Positions 9,919 through 20,918 of a stretch of DNA of 64,000 nt are shown piece after piece. Origin of the DNA: Sacculina carcini (lineage: Eukaryota > Arthropoda > Thecostraca > Sacculinidae); contig OU696595.1 of assembly GCA_916048095.2 (NCBI GenBank), forward strand, positions 1,105,795-1,169,794, written 5' to 3'. A program made the translations under genes and the position numbers. Numbering within the stretch: position 1 is the first letter of the stretch; every line of letters starts with the position of its first letter. The notes under the pieces were generated by a model. That model saw only the letters and a list, made by a program, of their open reading frames with translations. It was not told the origin of the DNA and did not search any database.

Positions 9919-11814
9919 TTCTTTATTATTATTATTATTATTATTAATTACAGGCAAATCCAGTAGCATGGGAAGAGTGCAAGCACTATTACCACCCTAA
10001 GGTGGCCCCATGTACCGGAAGCGCCCAAAAGATTAAGAGAGAAAGAGAGTTCGAAGAGAAATAAGTCTAGAAAGAGAGTTGGAAAGAAAATAATAAATAA
10101 ATAACAATAAATAATAAACCATCATCCGATAACAATCCATAATGTCACTCCGCCCACGTTCCTCAATGAATAATAACAATCAACAATAAATATGTGATTC
10201 ATTAAAAAACAGCCATCAATAAATAATAATAAATATTAATAAATAAGTAATAAATAACAATCAAGAACAATACATATGATTCAAAAAAGAAACATCCAAC
10301 AATAAATATAAATATGATTCAATAAGTAACAACAACACAAATAAATATGATTCAATAAACAATAACACCAATAAATATGATTCAATAAACAACAACAATA
10401 AATATGATTCAATAAACAGCAACAACAATAAATATGATTCAATAAACAACAACAACAATAAATATGACTCAATAAACAGCAACAACAATAAATATGATTC
10501 AATAAACAACAACAGCCAACACTGAGTAAAAGTATAATTTAATAAATAACAACAACCAATGATAAATAGTAATAAATAGAGAGTAAAATAGGAATAAATA
10601 TAAATAAATAGAAAATAAATACATAAACAATAAGCATGAATAAATAACAATAAATATGAATAAATATACAATTAATAAGACTCAACAGTCAATTCCGCTC
10701 TTTCAGTAGCATTTCATTTACTTTGGCCTTGAATTTGTTCAAATTGCTCTGCAAGAAAGCCTCCTCCTTCAACGTGTTCCAAGTAGACACAGTGGCCGGA
10801 AGAAAGCAACGTTGGAATTGTTTTGTACGACAACGAATTGGAGCCATGCACTGGGAATGCTGTTTGGATGTAAACCGTGTGCTTCTTGCTGCCACGAAAT
10901 CATCAGGAATTGACTTGCTCATCGGATGATGGTCGTTGTGCTTGATCTTGTACAGCATGCACAAACTGCTGACCTTTCGACGATGGCAAAGATCACCAAG
11001 AACCAAGTCACCACAGAGGAACTTGCAAGTTCTAACAACTCTGATGATGAGATTGAGGTGACAATCCGCAGCAGAAGACCACACGGGGGCGCAGTACTCC
11101 AGAATTGGCAAAATGAAACAGCGAAAACAACTTTTTGAGATTGTGCTGCTACCGAACATCCGATATGCCTTTCTTATAATTCCCAGTTTCCGCGATGCCG
11201 AACAAACTAGCTTCCGAATGTGACTCTCAAACGTGAGCTTTGAGTCTACATGTACTCCCAATATTTTGAGCTCATCACACACGTTGAGTTGGGCGTCATT
11301 TATGAGGATAGCTCCATGTGAAGGCTGAACGGTACGTGACCTAGAAACCAACAAGCATTTAGATTTCGAAGTGTTTCGAATTCCACCTCTCACACCACTT
11401 CAGGACGCTGCTGAGATCGTCGTTGACCGTTTGACGCACCTGTGGTCTGTCCGAGGGAGATGAAATTACAGCCATCAAGGTGATATCATCAGCATATCCA
11501 TATACAGGGTTGCGTGTGGTTGTGTACAGGTCAGCGGTGTAAATGTTGAACAAAATAGGACCCAACACACTTCCCTGCGGGACACCGGACGCAATGCTCT
11601 GCCAGCCACTGTATGCTCCATCGATGGCAACACGTTGTACGCGATTGGATAGAAATTGATGCAAAACACTTAGCAAACGGCCGCCGACTCCAATCTTTCT
11701 CAGTTTTTGCAACAAGCCCTGGTGGCTCACACGGTCAAATGCTGCCGAGAAATCCAACTGCACAATCCAGGCTTCACTGCCTTTGTCTAGCACTTGCTGG
11801 AGCTCATGCGTGAT
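9919..11814 (-). mobile_element. LINE B, 5'-truncated, nested in LINE A
   Basis: Reverse-oriented non-LTR element with partial RT (11793-10689) and a long 3' UTR ending at a TAA-type tail (plus-strand TTATTATTATTA at 9919-9950). The 3' UTR includes 30-bp tandem units (about 10300-10510), also seen in the copies at 5362-5966 and 36858-37330. It sits between adjacent RT motifs of LINE A, so it inserted after LINE A. The microsatellite tail at the 3' end and missing 5' part fit target-primed reverse transcription. Confidence 0.85.
10689..11793 (-). pseudogene. LINE B reverse transcriptase, C-terminal part
   Basis: Minus-strand translation starts in RT domain 3 (DFSAAFDRVSHQGLL), then GVPQGSVLGPILFNIYTADL and the catalytic YADD in GYADDITLM, followed by thumb (LGVHVDSKLTFESHI) and the C-terminal region of CR1/Rex1-like elements. 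A frameshift near 11375 splits it into 11793-11359 and 11393-10689. Endonuclease and RT 0-2 are missing because of 5' truncation. Stop at 10689-10691. Confidence 0.8.
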
Positions 11815-13236
11815 AGTAAGCAGAGCGTCAGTCGTGCTGAGCTTCTAAAAAATGTAATAGAGATCTTCAAAAGAAAAAACAAAAAACTTTTCTGCCTTTT
11901 TGTTGATTATCAAAAAGCATTTGACACAGTGTGGAGGAATGGTTTGTGGTATAAGCTGGTGCAAGCTAATGTGAAAGGTAAAATTTTCATTATTGTTCGT
12001 AGTATGTACAAAAATGTGGAATCATGTGTGTCGTTGGACAAAGGGTTGTCGAAATGTTTCCGTGTTAATATGGGTATTCGACAAGGTGAAAATCTTTCCC
12101 CATTATTATTTGCATTATATGTGAGATACATGGAGGATAAATTGCTCGAAGATGGTTGTACTTTCATCGAATTTGACGATGAAATGCTAGACAGATGTCT
12201 TAAAGTCATGATACTGATGTACGCGGATGACACTGTAATTTTGGCTGAAGATGAACAACAAATGAAAAAAGCAATGAATTCACTACAAGATTACTGTGAC
12301 AGATGGAAACTGAAAATAAATGCTAATAAAACTAAAATAGTTGTTTTCAGTAAGGCCTAGACTCAACCAGACTGGCTCGATTTCAGACTGAATGGCGAGA
12401 CAATAGAAGTGTTCGATGAATATAAGTACCTGGGAATTATATTCAATTATAATGGAAAATTTAGGAAAGGTCAATTGGATCTTTCAGAAAGAGCCACAAA
12501 TGTCATGTATAGTGTTATCGGAACAATTCGTAAACACAGTTTACCAGTCGATATACAGTTGCAAATGTACAAAAGTATGATCATGTCGATACTGACATAT
12601 GGGTGCGAAGTGTGGGCAAGCGAGGCAATAAGAGAACTCGAGCTGCTACACACCAAGTTTCTGAAGCACATTTTATTTGTTCATAAGAGGACATGCAATG
12701 ATATGGTATATGGCGAAACTGGAATATACCCCATAGAGATCTATATAAAAAGTATGGCATTCAACTACTGGATTCGCATAATATCTGGTAAAAACAGAAA
12801 ACTCAGTTATATAATGTATAATTGCCTACTTAAGATGTTCAACGACGGAACCTACATTGCACCGTGGTTATTGTATATACGCAACATTTGTAATGAGTGC
12901 GGGCTTTGCAGCTTATGTACACTACAGAATATATATAATCCCGTTAGGACAATGCATATGGTTAAAAGAAAACTCAAAGATATATGGATTAACCAATGGT
13001 ATTCGAATATGGCAAGTAAAACGTTGTGCTGTAATTATAGACTATTTAAGACGACTTACGAGTTGGAAGATTACCTGATAAAACTCAATAAACAAGATCG
13101 GATATACTTAACAAAAATAAGGACAGGTAATCACCGGCTGGCAGTGACTAGAGGCCGCTACAGTGGGACACCACGACATCAACGATACTGCGACCTGTGC
13201 AATGATAACATGATAATGATGAAGTCAAGCCCGTGA
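11815..13236 (+). pseudogene. LINE A ORF2, second part of RT and C-terminus
   Basis: Continues the RT interrupted at 9918: DYQKAFDTVWR (motif A), NMGIRQGENLSPLLFALY (motif B) and MYADDTVILAED (catalytic motif C). TAG 12358-12360 interrupts it; the same frame continues with the thumb (DEYKYLGIIFNYNGK) and a long C-terminal region ending at a partial Cys motif (RYCDLC) where the element is cut. MGIRQGENLSP is typical of some CR1-group clades such as Daphne; clade assignment is inference. Confidence 0.8.
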
Positions 13237-14989
13237 GTTTTGTATATGAATTCATTTCACACGGTAAAATTGAATGTTTAAACCCACCCGTCGTGCGGAA
13301 CAATTGATAAAACAAAAGTAATACATATTTAAATGCAAACAGCCAGTCTAATAGATAACTCTAAATTGTAAAATCTATACCAATAGAAAATTCCTGTTCT
13401 GAATTTGCATATTCTTATTCTAATAATTGACGGCATATTATTCAGTCAACCCGCCTCATACTTAAACCCGCCTGTCGTCAGGGATAATTTCGAAATGTAA
13501 ACACAAAATAACAATAAAAAAATTTAGTATATATATGAACTTTTTTCCATAATATTATCTCATAATTCCCGGTTAATGCTTCCACTAATGCATCATATTC
13601 ATACAGTTGTTATTTTTTGGATTACACCGATATTACAGCCCTTGATATTACAGCCGATATTATATTATGCAATCTATATACTGCTACGTATTATTCCTAA
13701 TAAATATATCATCAGATCGCAAAATATATTTAAAGGTTCACATCATTCTCCAACATCATTTGCTTAAGAGCTATTCTACTTTTATCGCTAGAATATTTAC
13801 TGCTAGCGAAATATCATATACCTCGCTATCATTTAAACCCACTCTTTATAGATACATTTAAGCCCGCCCGTCGTGCGGAACAGTTTATAAAATATAATTA
13901 ATATTTAATTCATAAAAAAATTAGTGCAAATTGAAAAATAAAAACAAACCCATAGAAAAGATTTAGCCAATATAAAAGTATAAATGTGAAATTTATGTTT
14001 CAATTTAGAAAACATGTTTTTCCACAAACCGCCTAATATTTAAAGCAGCCCGTCGTGCGTAATAATTCAGAACTGAAACACGAAACAAACACAAAGAAAT
14101 TTGATGAAAAACGGCCAATAGAAAAAGTCAAATTTGTAAATTCTTGTTTTAATTATTGACGATGTTTTTTCTTCAACACTGCTCAAATTCACACCCGTCC
14201 TTCCTGTGTAGTAATTCAGAAGTGTAACACTATCAAAACAATGAAACTTTCTGTCATCTCTATAATTCCAGATTTATGCGTCCGCTAAAACAGCATATTC
14301 ATATAGTTGGCATTGCATGATATTTCAACCCATATCCTTATGCAACTTAAGCTTATGCAACCTGAAATTAAACCAATTAAATTATACAGTAAAATTCAGT
14401 AGTTAACTTTGTTCCCAGTAGTATTTTACCCGCCCGTCGGGCGGAACAATTCATGTGTAAATATTGAGGACAATAAAGAATTTCTATTCAGTATAGTTAA
14501 TTAATCAAACTGTACCCAATGAAACCACACCAGCCATGTTTGGAGCTAATATGATGCATTCTTAATTGTGATTGGGCTTCAGTGAAATTTAATCGGTGTA
14601 TATTCCTGTGTTATCGCAAGTGCGCATAATAGCTGTCAGATTGGTAATATGTGCTTTTGAATTTACACCGCCGTAACTTCCTTCAGATACACTTTGGAAA
14701 ATTACAAATTATACCGTATTGTAGAAAACAAGATTTCTAGCACGATGGTATAATTTATTTTTATGTGTAACAAATAGAGACTGAGAAATAGTAGAAAAAT
14801 GAATTAATTTTAGTCGCCCGGTGTTCAAGTGTAATTTGAATTAAGTGAAGTAGAATTTGCATTGAAGCCCGCCAGTTGTGCGGAACAATTCATAAAATGA
14901 AATTCATATTTAATTCATAAACATATCGCAAATGAAGAAAGAAAACAGATATACTCATTAAAATCTTACTCAATTGAAAAGTCTAAGTT
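13237..14989. repeat. Core-repeat DNA, block shared with 50.4-51.1 kb
   Basis: Cores at about 13287, 13470 (degenerate), 13862, 14047, 14200, 14430 and 14869. The segment 13557-14000 is nearly identical to 50438-50905, and small ORFs appear in both only because the DNA is shared. 14590-14860 contains one monomer of the roughly 340-bp unit that is tandem at 51.3-52.9 kb (CACCGCCGTAACTTCCTTC, GTCGCCCGGTGTTCAAGTG). No gene. Confidence 0.8.
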
Positions 14990-16065
14990 TAATCATTTTT
15001 TTCTTTATTTTGACAACATATTTTCCTTTAACCCGCCTCATATTGAAACCCGTCCGTCGTGCTCAACAATTCATAAGAAAATGCATTTTCAAACCATAGA
15101 ATAAACTGTATAAAAATTAAAAAGCAAAAAATGTAAGCTGTAAATACGTTCACCAATGAAAACTCTAAATGTGAATATTTTAATTATAAATTTGACAAAA
15201 TATTATCCCTTAATACACCTCATATTTAAACCTACCCGTCGTGCGGAATAATTCAGAACACTAACAGGTACAAAACAATGAAAATTCTAGCATGAAAGCC
15301 CGCCCGTCGTGCGAAATAGTTCATACAATTAAATTTGTATTCAGTTCATAAGAGAAAATAAATATGAATAATAAAGAAAAGAGTAAACCCCAAAAAATCC
15401 TATTTGAACCTGCCCGTCGTGCTGAATATTTCAGAACTCTGACACAAAACAATGAAAAATGACTAATTTTTTATCACAATGTTTTCAAAATATATTTATA
15501 ACTCAACGTCATCATCTAGCATTAAAACCCGCCCTTTGTGCAGAACAATAAATAAAGTAGAATGAATATTGAATTAATAAAAAATGATTAGAAATTAAAA
15601 AAGAAAAAGTAAACCCATAAAAAGTCTTAACCAATAGAAAAGTCTAAATGTGAATGTTTTTATTTTAGATGTGGCAAAATATTTTACCTCGAACTGCCTC
15701 GTATTAAACCCGCCCGTCGTGCGAAACTATAAATAGAATATAATGAATCAAAAAGCAAAAAGCTTATCCAACAGAAAAATGTAAATTTGTAAATTATTGT
15801 TTTAATTATTGACGAAGTGGTTTTCCTCAACACTGCTCAAATTCACACCCGTCCTTCGTGTGTAGCAATTCAGAAGTGTAACACTATCAAAACAATGCAA
15901 CTTTCTGTCATCACTATAATTCCAGGTTAATGCTTCCGCTAAAACAGCATATGCATATAGTTGGCATTACCTGATATTGCAACCCATATCCTTATGCAGC
16001 TTATGCTTATGCAGCTTGAAATTATACCAATTATATTACACAGTTAAATTCAGTAGTTTACTTTG
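14990..16065. repeat. Core-repeat block, homologous to 5967-7062
   Basis: Cores at about 15050, 15233, 15300, 15411, 15529, 15711 and 15846 reproduce the spacing of the 6-7 kb block. Here the monomer is not interrupted by a LINE, which allowed the LINE B insertion point near 5362 to be recognised. No gene. Confidence 0.8.
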
Positions 16066-16900
16066 TTCCCAGTAGCATTTTACCCGCCCGTCGTGCGGAA
16101 CAATTCATGTGTAAATATTGAGGACAATAAAGCCCTTATATTCAGTATAGTGTAGCATTAATTAAACCGTACGCATTAAAACCACACCATCCATGCTTGG
16201 AGCTAATATGATGCATTCTTAATTGTGATTGGGCTTCAGTCAAATTTAATCGGTGTATATTCCTGTGTAATCGCAAGTGCGCATAATAGCTGACAAATTG
16301 GCAATATGTCATCTTGATTTTACACCGCCGTAACTTCCTTCAGATACACTTTGGAAAATTACAAATTATAACGTATTGTAGAAAACAAGATTTCTAGAAC
16401 GATGGTATAATTATTTTTATGTGTAACAAATAGTTACTGAGAAATAGTAGAAAAATGAATTAATTCTAGTCGCCCGGTGTCCAAGTGTAATTTTGGGTGT
16501 ATTTGTGAATTATACCAATTTTACACGTGTTTTGTATCATTTGTGGGTATAAATTATAACTTATCTTGTAGAACACAAAATTCTCTACACAATGGTATAA
16601 CTACAACAGCTGTACCATTGCTGGTTTATGAGGAGCAGATGACAGAATATTGACCAACATATTCACGTTTTTCAGTGCAAATTTTGCCTTTTTGACTTTG
16701 ACATATTGACTTCACACCGCCGTAACTTTTTTTAATACAATTTGGTTTTATTGCGTACAGTTTAATTAATGCTACACTATACTGAATAGAAAGTCTTTAT
16801 TGTCCTCAATATTTACACATAAATTGTCCTATTTTATATGAATTGAATATGAATTTCATGTTATGAATTGCTCCGCACGTGTGTGTGTTACTGAAACGTT
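16066..16900. repeat. Inverted pair of core-repeat ends
   Basis: The segment from the core at 16083 through ATTGAGGACAATAAAG and TGTAGCATTAATTAAAC (about 16085-16180) recurs as its reverse complement at about 16745-16880, ending in an inverted core (GCTCCGCAC). The 560 bp between contain one copy of the roughly 340-bp unit also seen at 14.6 and 51.3-52.9 kb. This could be a palindromic composite element or a fold-back repeat. No coding. Confidence 0.7.
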
Positions 16901-17400
16901 ACTGTGTACGTTACTGTGAGTTTCTGTGTTACGGTATCAAATTATTATTTTTATAGCTGATACAATAACGTTAAACCCTGCAGTTCACATTATTAAAAAC
17001 ATTCACAATAAAGATGCATTACGAGTAAGTACTAGTAAACTAGTATGTTTTAGTACCTAGTAAGTTACTAGTACTAGTAAGTACTAGTAGTTATCTGACA
17101 ATGGTAAGATTATCAGAACATCTGCAATTGTTTCAGCGATATGTGACAAAGCGACGAAGCCCATAATAAAACCGGAATCAAATTAAAAATTGCGGCTGGT
17201 AACATGTTTTCAGTTTAATTATTGAATCTTTAGTAATTATATACCCCAGCAAGAGCGAAGAAATATCTCAAGTAAATATTGCAGGTATTTCAGTTAACAT
17301 TTGAGTTTGATATTCCACTCGTTCCTTCCTTTCTTCTTTGTGTTCCATGCGGCTTCTGCAAAGACATCGTAGCAGACAGTACATCCTAGTGTGCAAGTGC
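16901..17400. other. Unique-looking DNA, no gene seen
   Basis: Contains a short run of CTAGTA-like permutations (17025-17095, AGTACTAGTAAACTAGTATG) and otherwise unremarkable AT-rich sequence. No supported coding or RNA feature. Confidence 0.6.
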
Positions 17401-17550
17401 AAACCGTGCGTTCATACACAAACACCCACACACACACACACACACATACACACACGCAAATACACACAAACACATACAAGCACACATACACACATATACA
17501 TGCGCACACGCACATACACACACAAGCACACAAACACACACATGTAACTA
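17401..17550. repeat. (CA)n microsatellite
   Basis: Imperfect CA tract with TA and GC interruptions. Overlapping ORFs on both strands are only HTHT or VCVC strings. Confidence 0.9.
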
Positions 17551-18133
17551 CGACCATGTGCAACAACTTGTGCACATAAAACGTTTACGTTGGTCTTTGA
17601 TACGCAGTAGCTACAGGGTTGCCACAATTGTCTTTTCAATGAAAGTTTGGCATATTCGCTCGGCTCGTTTCCCACTGTTTTTTCAGTAAGATTTAGTCAG
17701 CTTTGAGAAACTGATTCCAGTGATGCAATCAGTTACTGTGAATCAGTTACAAGCCAGATATAATGTTCTCACCGATTTTCACCTGCAATTTGATGCCTTC
17801 CTTAATATTCGCCAATCGACATGACAATCATGATTCATAGTTCAAACAATTACCACATCAAAGTGTGAATTTATGCTGTGAAATCATGCATTATTTCTGA
17901 GCTGTCTCATTCATGAAAATAGTTTGACTTCATGAGCTTGATTGCGAGTTTAACCAGTTGCACACATATCGTCATTTCTTGCAACCAAATTATGTCAAAT
18001 TCAAAATTTCTCAAATTCAAATCTCTGGATCAATTGAAAAGTACTTTTTTTAAATTCAACCACCGAACGACTGCAACTGCAGCCAGCGCAGGTGGATTAT
18101 CGTTCCTTAAGAAAAGTATTATTTTTTAGTTCA
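17551..18133. other. No gene seen
   Basis: Unique-looking sequence. A stretch of about 35 bp around TGAAAGTTTGGCAT (17640-17672) has a diverged partner at 18815-18848. No coding signal. Confidence 0.6.
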
Positions 18134-18316
18134 GGTAGAGGGATAGGACAGGAGACAGCTGCATTAATCCAAGGAGGGTGCCAACCTTGTTGGATTATCG
18201 CTTCCCCCTTGATGTGGCAGTAAAGGGAGGAAAGAAGCAGAGGAAGCTTTTAGTCGCATCTTACACGACACGCAGCGGGTACGGCGGCAGTATTCTTATC
18301 CCTTGACCGCAGGGTC
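18134..18316 (+). repeat. SINE-like repeat, copy 1
   Basis: A 183-bp segment beginning GGTAGAGGGATAGGACAG and ending TTGACCGCAGGGTC. An equal-length copy lies at 60028-60210, clearly diverged but alignable throughout. The part TTTTAGTCGCATCTTACACG through GCGGGTACGGCGGCAG resembles a domain I recall as widespread in invertebrate short interspersed repeats (recollection, not searched). No A or B box and no target duplication was convincing, so SINE is a provisional class. Confidence 0.6.
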
Positions 18317-19875
18317 AAGAAAAGTAAATAAGAATGCAGGTTACATTTGCAAGTCTTAAGATTTTGATAGGATAATTTTCCGAATTCGCAGCCAAATTAC
18401 AGCAGATGTCTTCTAATTTGTGTAAATTTATGCATATATATTACGTATTCGCAAAAAGTTATTTGTCATATATGGTGTGATCGTGTGCAGTGAGAGAGAG
18501 AGAGTGTGTGTGTGTGTGTCATTGTGTCTGAGTGCGTGAACTTGTTAGTGTGTGTGTGTGCGTGTGTGTGATCGTGTATGGTTGAATTGCGTATTGTGTG
18601 CGAGTGTGTGTATAGTTGTCTGCCTGACGTGTGTGTGAGATGGTGTCTGTTGAATTGTATTGTAGTTGAACTGTATTGTGGTTGAATTGTATTGTGGTTG
18701 AATTGTAGTGAGGCGTTGAATTTTTCTTATTTTATTACACCATACACGTAAACATGATGCAAATCTTGCTTGGATGGTAGTTATTTGTTCATATTTACGG
18801 GTTTGTCTTTTTCATGAAAGTTTGGCATTTTAGCTGGGCTGTTTGCAGTCATGACAAGACACTGCAAGTCGAGACAGTGGTTAGTCGACAGTTGGCGTTG
18901 GTTGAGGTCTGTTTACAGTGGAAGTTCGCAATACTTAAGACTGGTTCATAACAGCCGACATGCTGGGCAAATTATATATTTGTTTCATCTTGTTCCTGCT
19001 GACAATCCAGCTAATACAAGCTCAATCTGGTGAGTTTTACGCTTCTCAAAATACATATCCATTATCACTAGAGTGATTGTCACTGAAATGGCAGGAAAAG
19101 ATAAATAATACTCCAAATTGGCGACTGAGAAACAACTGTATAACGAAGCGAAACAAATATAACCTGCATTTTCAATATGCTTGCAACATTATCGGTATGG
19201 TGTGTTGTTTTTGTGAGAAGGTGTGAGAAGGCACGGTGCGAGAAAACACACACACAACGCAAAGCAAACATACAATTAAACACATAATGCACGACGCATG
19301 CGAGCACAAAAACACAACACATAACTCATGCATACGAAATATCACAACAAAAAACAAGCATACAACACACACAATACAAAGCAAACATACACACAAATAC
19401 ACACACAATAAAAACACTAGAAAACACATGTGAGAACAATTTATTGAGAGCTCATTGTTAAACACATATCGCAAGGTAAAATGTCCGATGGGCGACAACA
19501 AAGACAGAGTATGAAAACAACACAGAATTAGTTGGCACCTCAGTGCGAGGAAAGAACTGGGCGCTGTCGGAAAACGGGAAAACCGGCCGTTAGCCGTCGG
19601 GGCGGGGCTACAATTTTTAGCCCACCACATCAACAAAACAGACATGAGGCAGAAAATAATACAAATATCCATGAACAGCACTTATACTTATAGACAAAGT
19701 TAAATTAAATAATATACTAACTGAACTGAAAAGTGACGAAAAAGAATGTGATGTAAGGATTCAGCAGGAAGATTGCAAAGCAACTATGGCTGCGAACCCT
19801 GATTCTCAATCACATTCAGAAACAAAATATAAAAATTCAAATATATAACTTGAAACAATAGAAGGATTAATTGAC
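18317..19875. other. GT tracts, a 16-17 bp repeat and non-coding DNA
   Basis: GT-rich at 18495-18640. At 18640-18715 a unit near TTGAATTGTATTGTGG repeats about four times. 19230-19430 is ACA-rich. A GC-rich patch at 19555-19615 (GGAAAACCGGCCGTTAGC) stands out from its AT-rich surroundings and may belong to the adjacent BEL/Pao relic. No gene is supported. Confidence 0.6.
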
Positions 19876-20442
19876 TTAAACAGTCTTAAAAATGAGTGTC
19901 GTTAGTTTGTGATGTTTGGCCAGCAAAATTTGTCGCAAAACTCCATAGTTATAAACATTCAATCGATTGATTCGTCCTTTGGCACGAATGATACCTGTGT
20001 CATCGATGAAAAGGTTCAAATCGCGCACCAGTGGTGGTGCGGTTTCTTCATGCGATCTGAGGTATTGATATTCTTGCTGGAAAGAAACTGACTGCATGAT
20101 ATTAATCAGGTACTGGATTGGCTCGTCCACAGACATCTCCCTCTTCTTGCATTTGTAGATGAACATAAATACCACATTTGTGACACGCAACAGTTTAGCG
20201 AACGATGAAAAGCGCTCAAAATCCACTATACACTCCTTGTTCTGTGAATCCACTGGTTGAACTGTGCCAGTGAGACAATGAAGAATGTTTGGGATCTTGT
20301 GAGATTCCGGCCATTTTGCAGAATCATGTAGCCATTCCGGTCTTTCGAGCCAAAATGTGAGTTTGGTTTGAAAGTCACTGAAACTGATGCCTCTGGTGAG
20401 GAGGTCTGCAGGGTTTGATGATGTATCAACGGAGGTTATCAA
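19876..20442 (-). pseudogene. BEL/Pao pol fragment (RNase H end to pre-integrase)
   Basis: A 188-codon open stretch on the minus strand. SSNPADLLTRGISF is the hallmark of the end of RNase H in BEL/Pao elements; FSSFAKLLRVTNVVFMFI is the downstream connector, and GRINRLNVYNYGVLRQILL with KHHKLTTLI corresponds to the region before the integrase. RT, protease and integrase core are missing. The upstream side is cut at 20442 directly against a LINE RT scrap, and downstream the similarity stops near 19876. Confidence 0.8.
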
Positions 20443-20496
20443 AGGAGTTGCTCAGGGCTCCAACTCAGGACCCATTCTCTTCAATCTATACATGTC
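20437..20496 (+). pseudogene. LINE RT scrap (GVPQGS motif)
   Basis: About 60 bp translating to IKGVAQGSNSGPILFNLYM, the RT motif B found in CR1-like LINEs. It is isolated: BEL/Pao sequence in the opposite orientation lies to the left and the Gypsy LTR starts to the right. The next LINE-like piece is 22983-23330, so both may be remains of one LINE split by the Gypsy insertion, with deletion of the middle. Confidence 0.6.
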
Positions 20497-20918
20497 TGTG
20501 GGTGCATATGTGTGCGTAGTTTATGGCGTTTGAGCGTGAGTGAGTATATGCGTATGTGTATATGGATCCGGTCTGTGTGTTCTAGAGTTGTAGTTGTGCG
20601 TTGTGTTAGTGTGAATGGTCGTGTTTGTGTGCGTGCGCGTGTGTCGTTGAAGTGTTTGTGTGCGTGCGCGTGTGTTGTTGAAGCGTGTATGTATCAAGCA
20701 GTGTGAGCGATAGGCAGTGTGTGTCAGCGGTTATCAGGTGAATAAGTGGTGTTATCGTGTTGGCTGTGTGGATTGGGCGTTGTGTGAACGGGCGTTGTGT
20801 GATTGTGCGTGCGGTTATTCAATGTATATATAGTTTAGTACTGCATCAAATATATCATCATCGTCATCATCCATAGTCTGTGATTGTTCACCATGGCGGG
20901 GGCGAAGCAAAACTTACA
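20493..20918 (+). repeat. 5' LTR of Gypsy copy 1
   Basis: Inferred from the boundary with LINE sequence at the left (TGTCTGTGGG) and from the position of the primer-binding site at the right (ends AACTTACA). As no second LTR is present, the left edge is uncertain by several bases. GT-rich in its first half, then TATATATAG near 20826 as a possible TATA element. Confidence 0.6.

Larger units (their letters stand above)
7063..13236 (+). mobile_element. LINE A, near full-length, decayed, with nested LINE B
   Basis: A two-ORF non-LTR retrotransposon: ORF1 (7236-8002), ORF2 with apurinic-type endonuclease (8051-9066) and reverse transcriptase (about 9120-9918 and 11815-13236). The RT is split by a minus-strand LINE B insertion. 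The first 60 bp (TTAGCGGGTAGGCCAAGTGG) are repeated at 52932-52995 without the LINE body, so they may be a 5' UTR or separate short repeat. The 3' end stops inside the C-terminal Cys motif and joins core-repeat DNA. RT motifs suggest a CR1/Daphne-like affiliation, unresolved. Confidence 0.8.
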
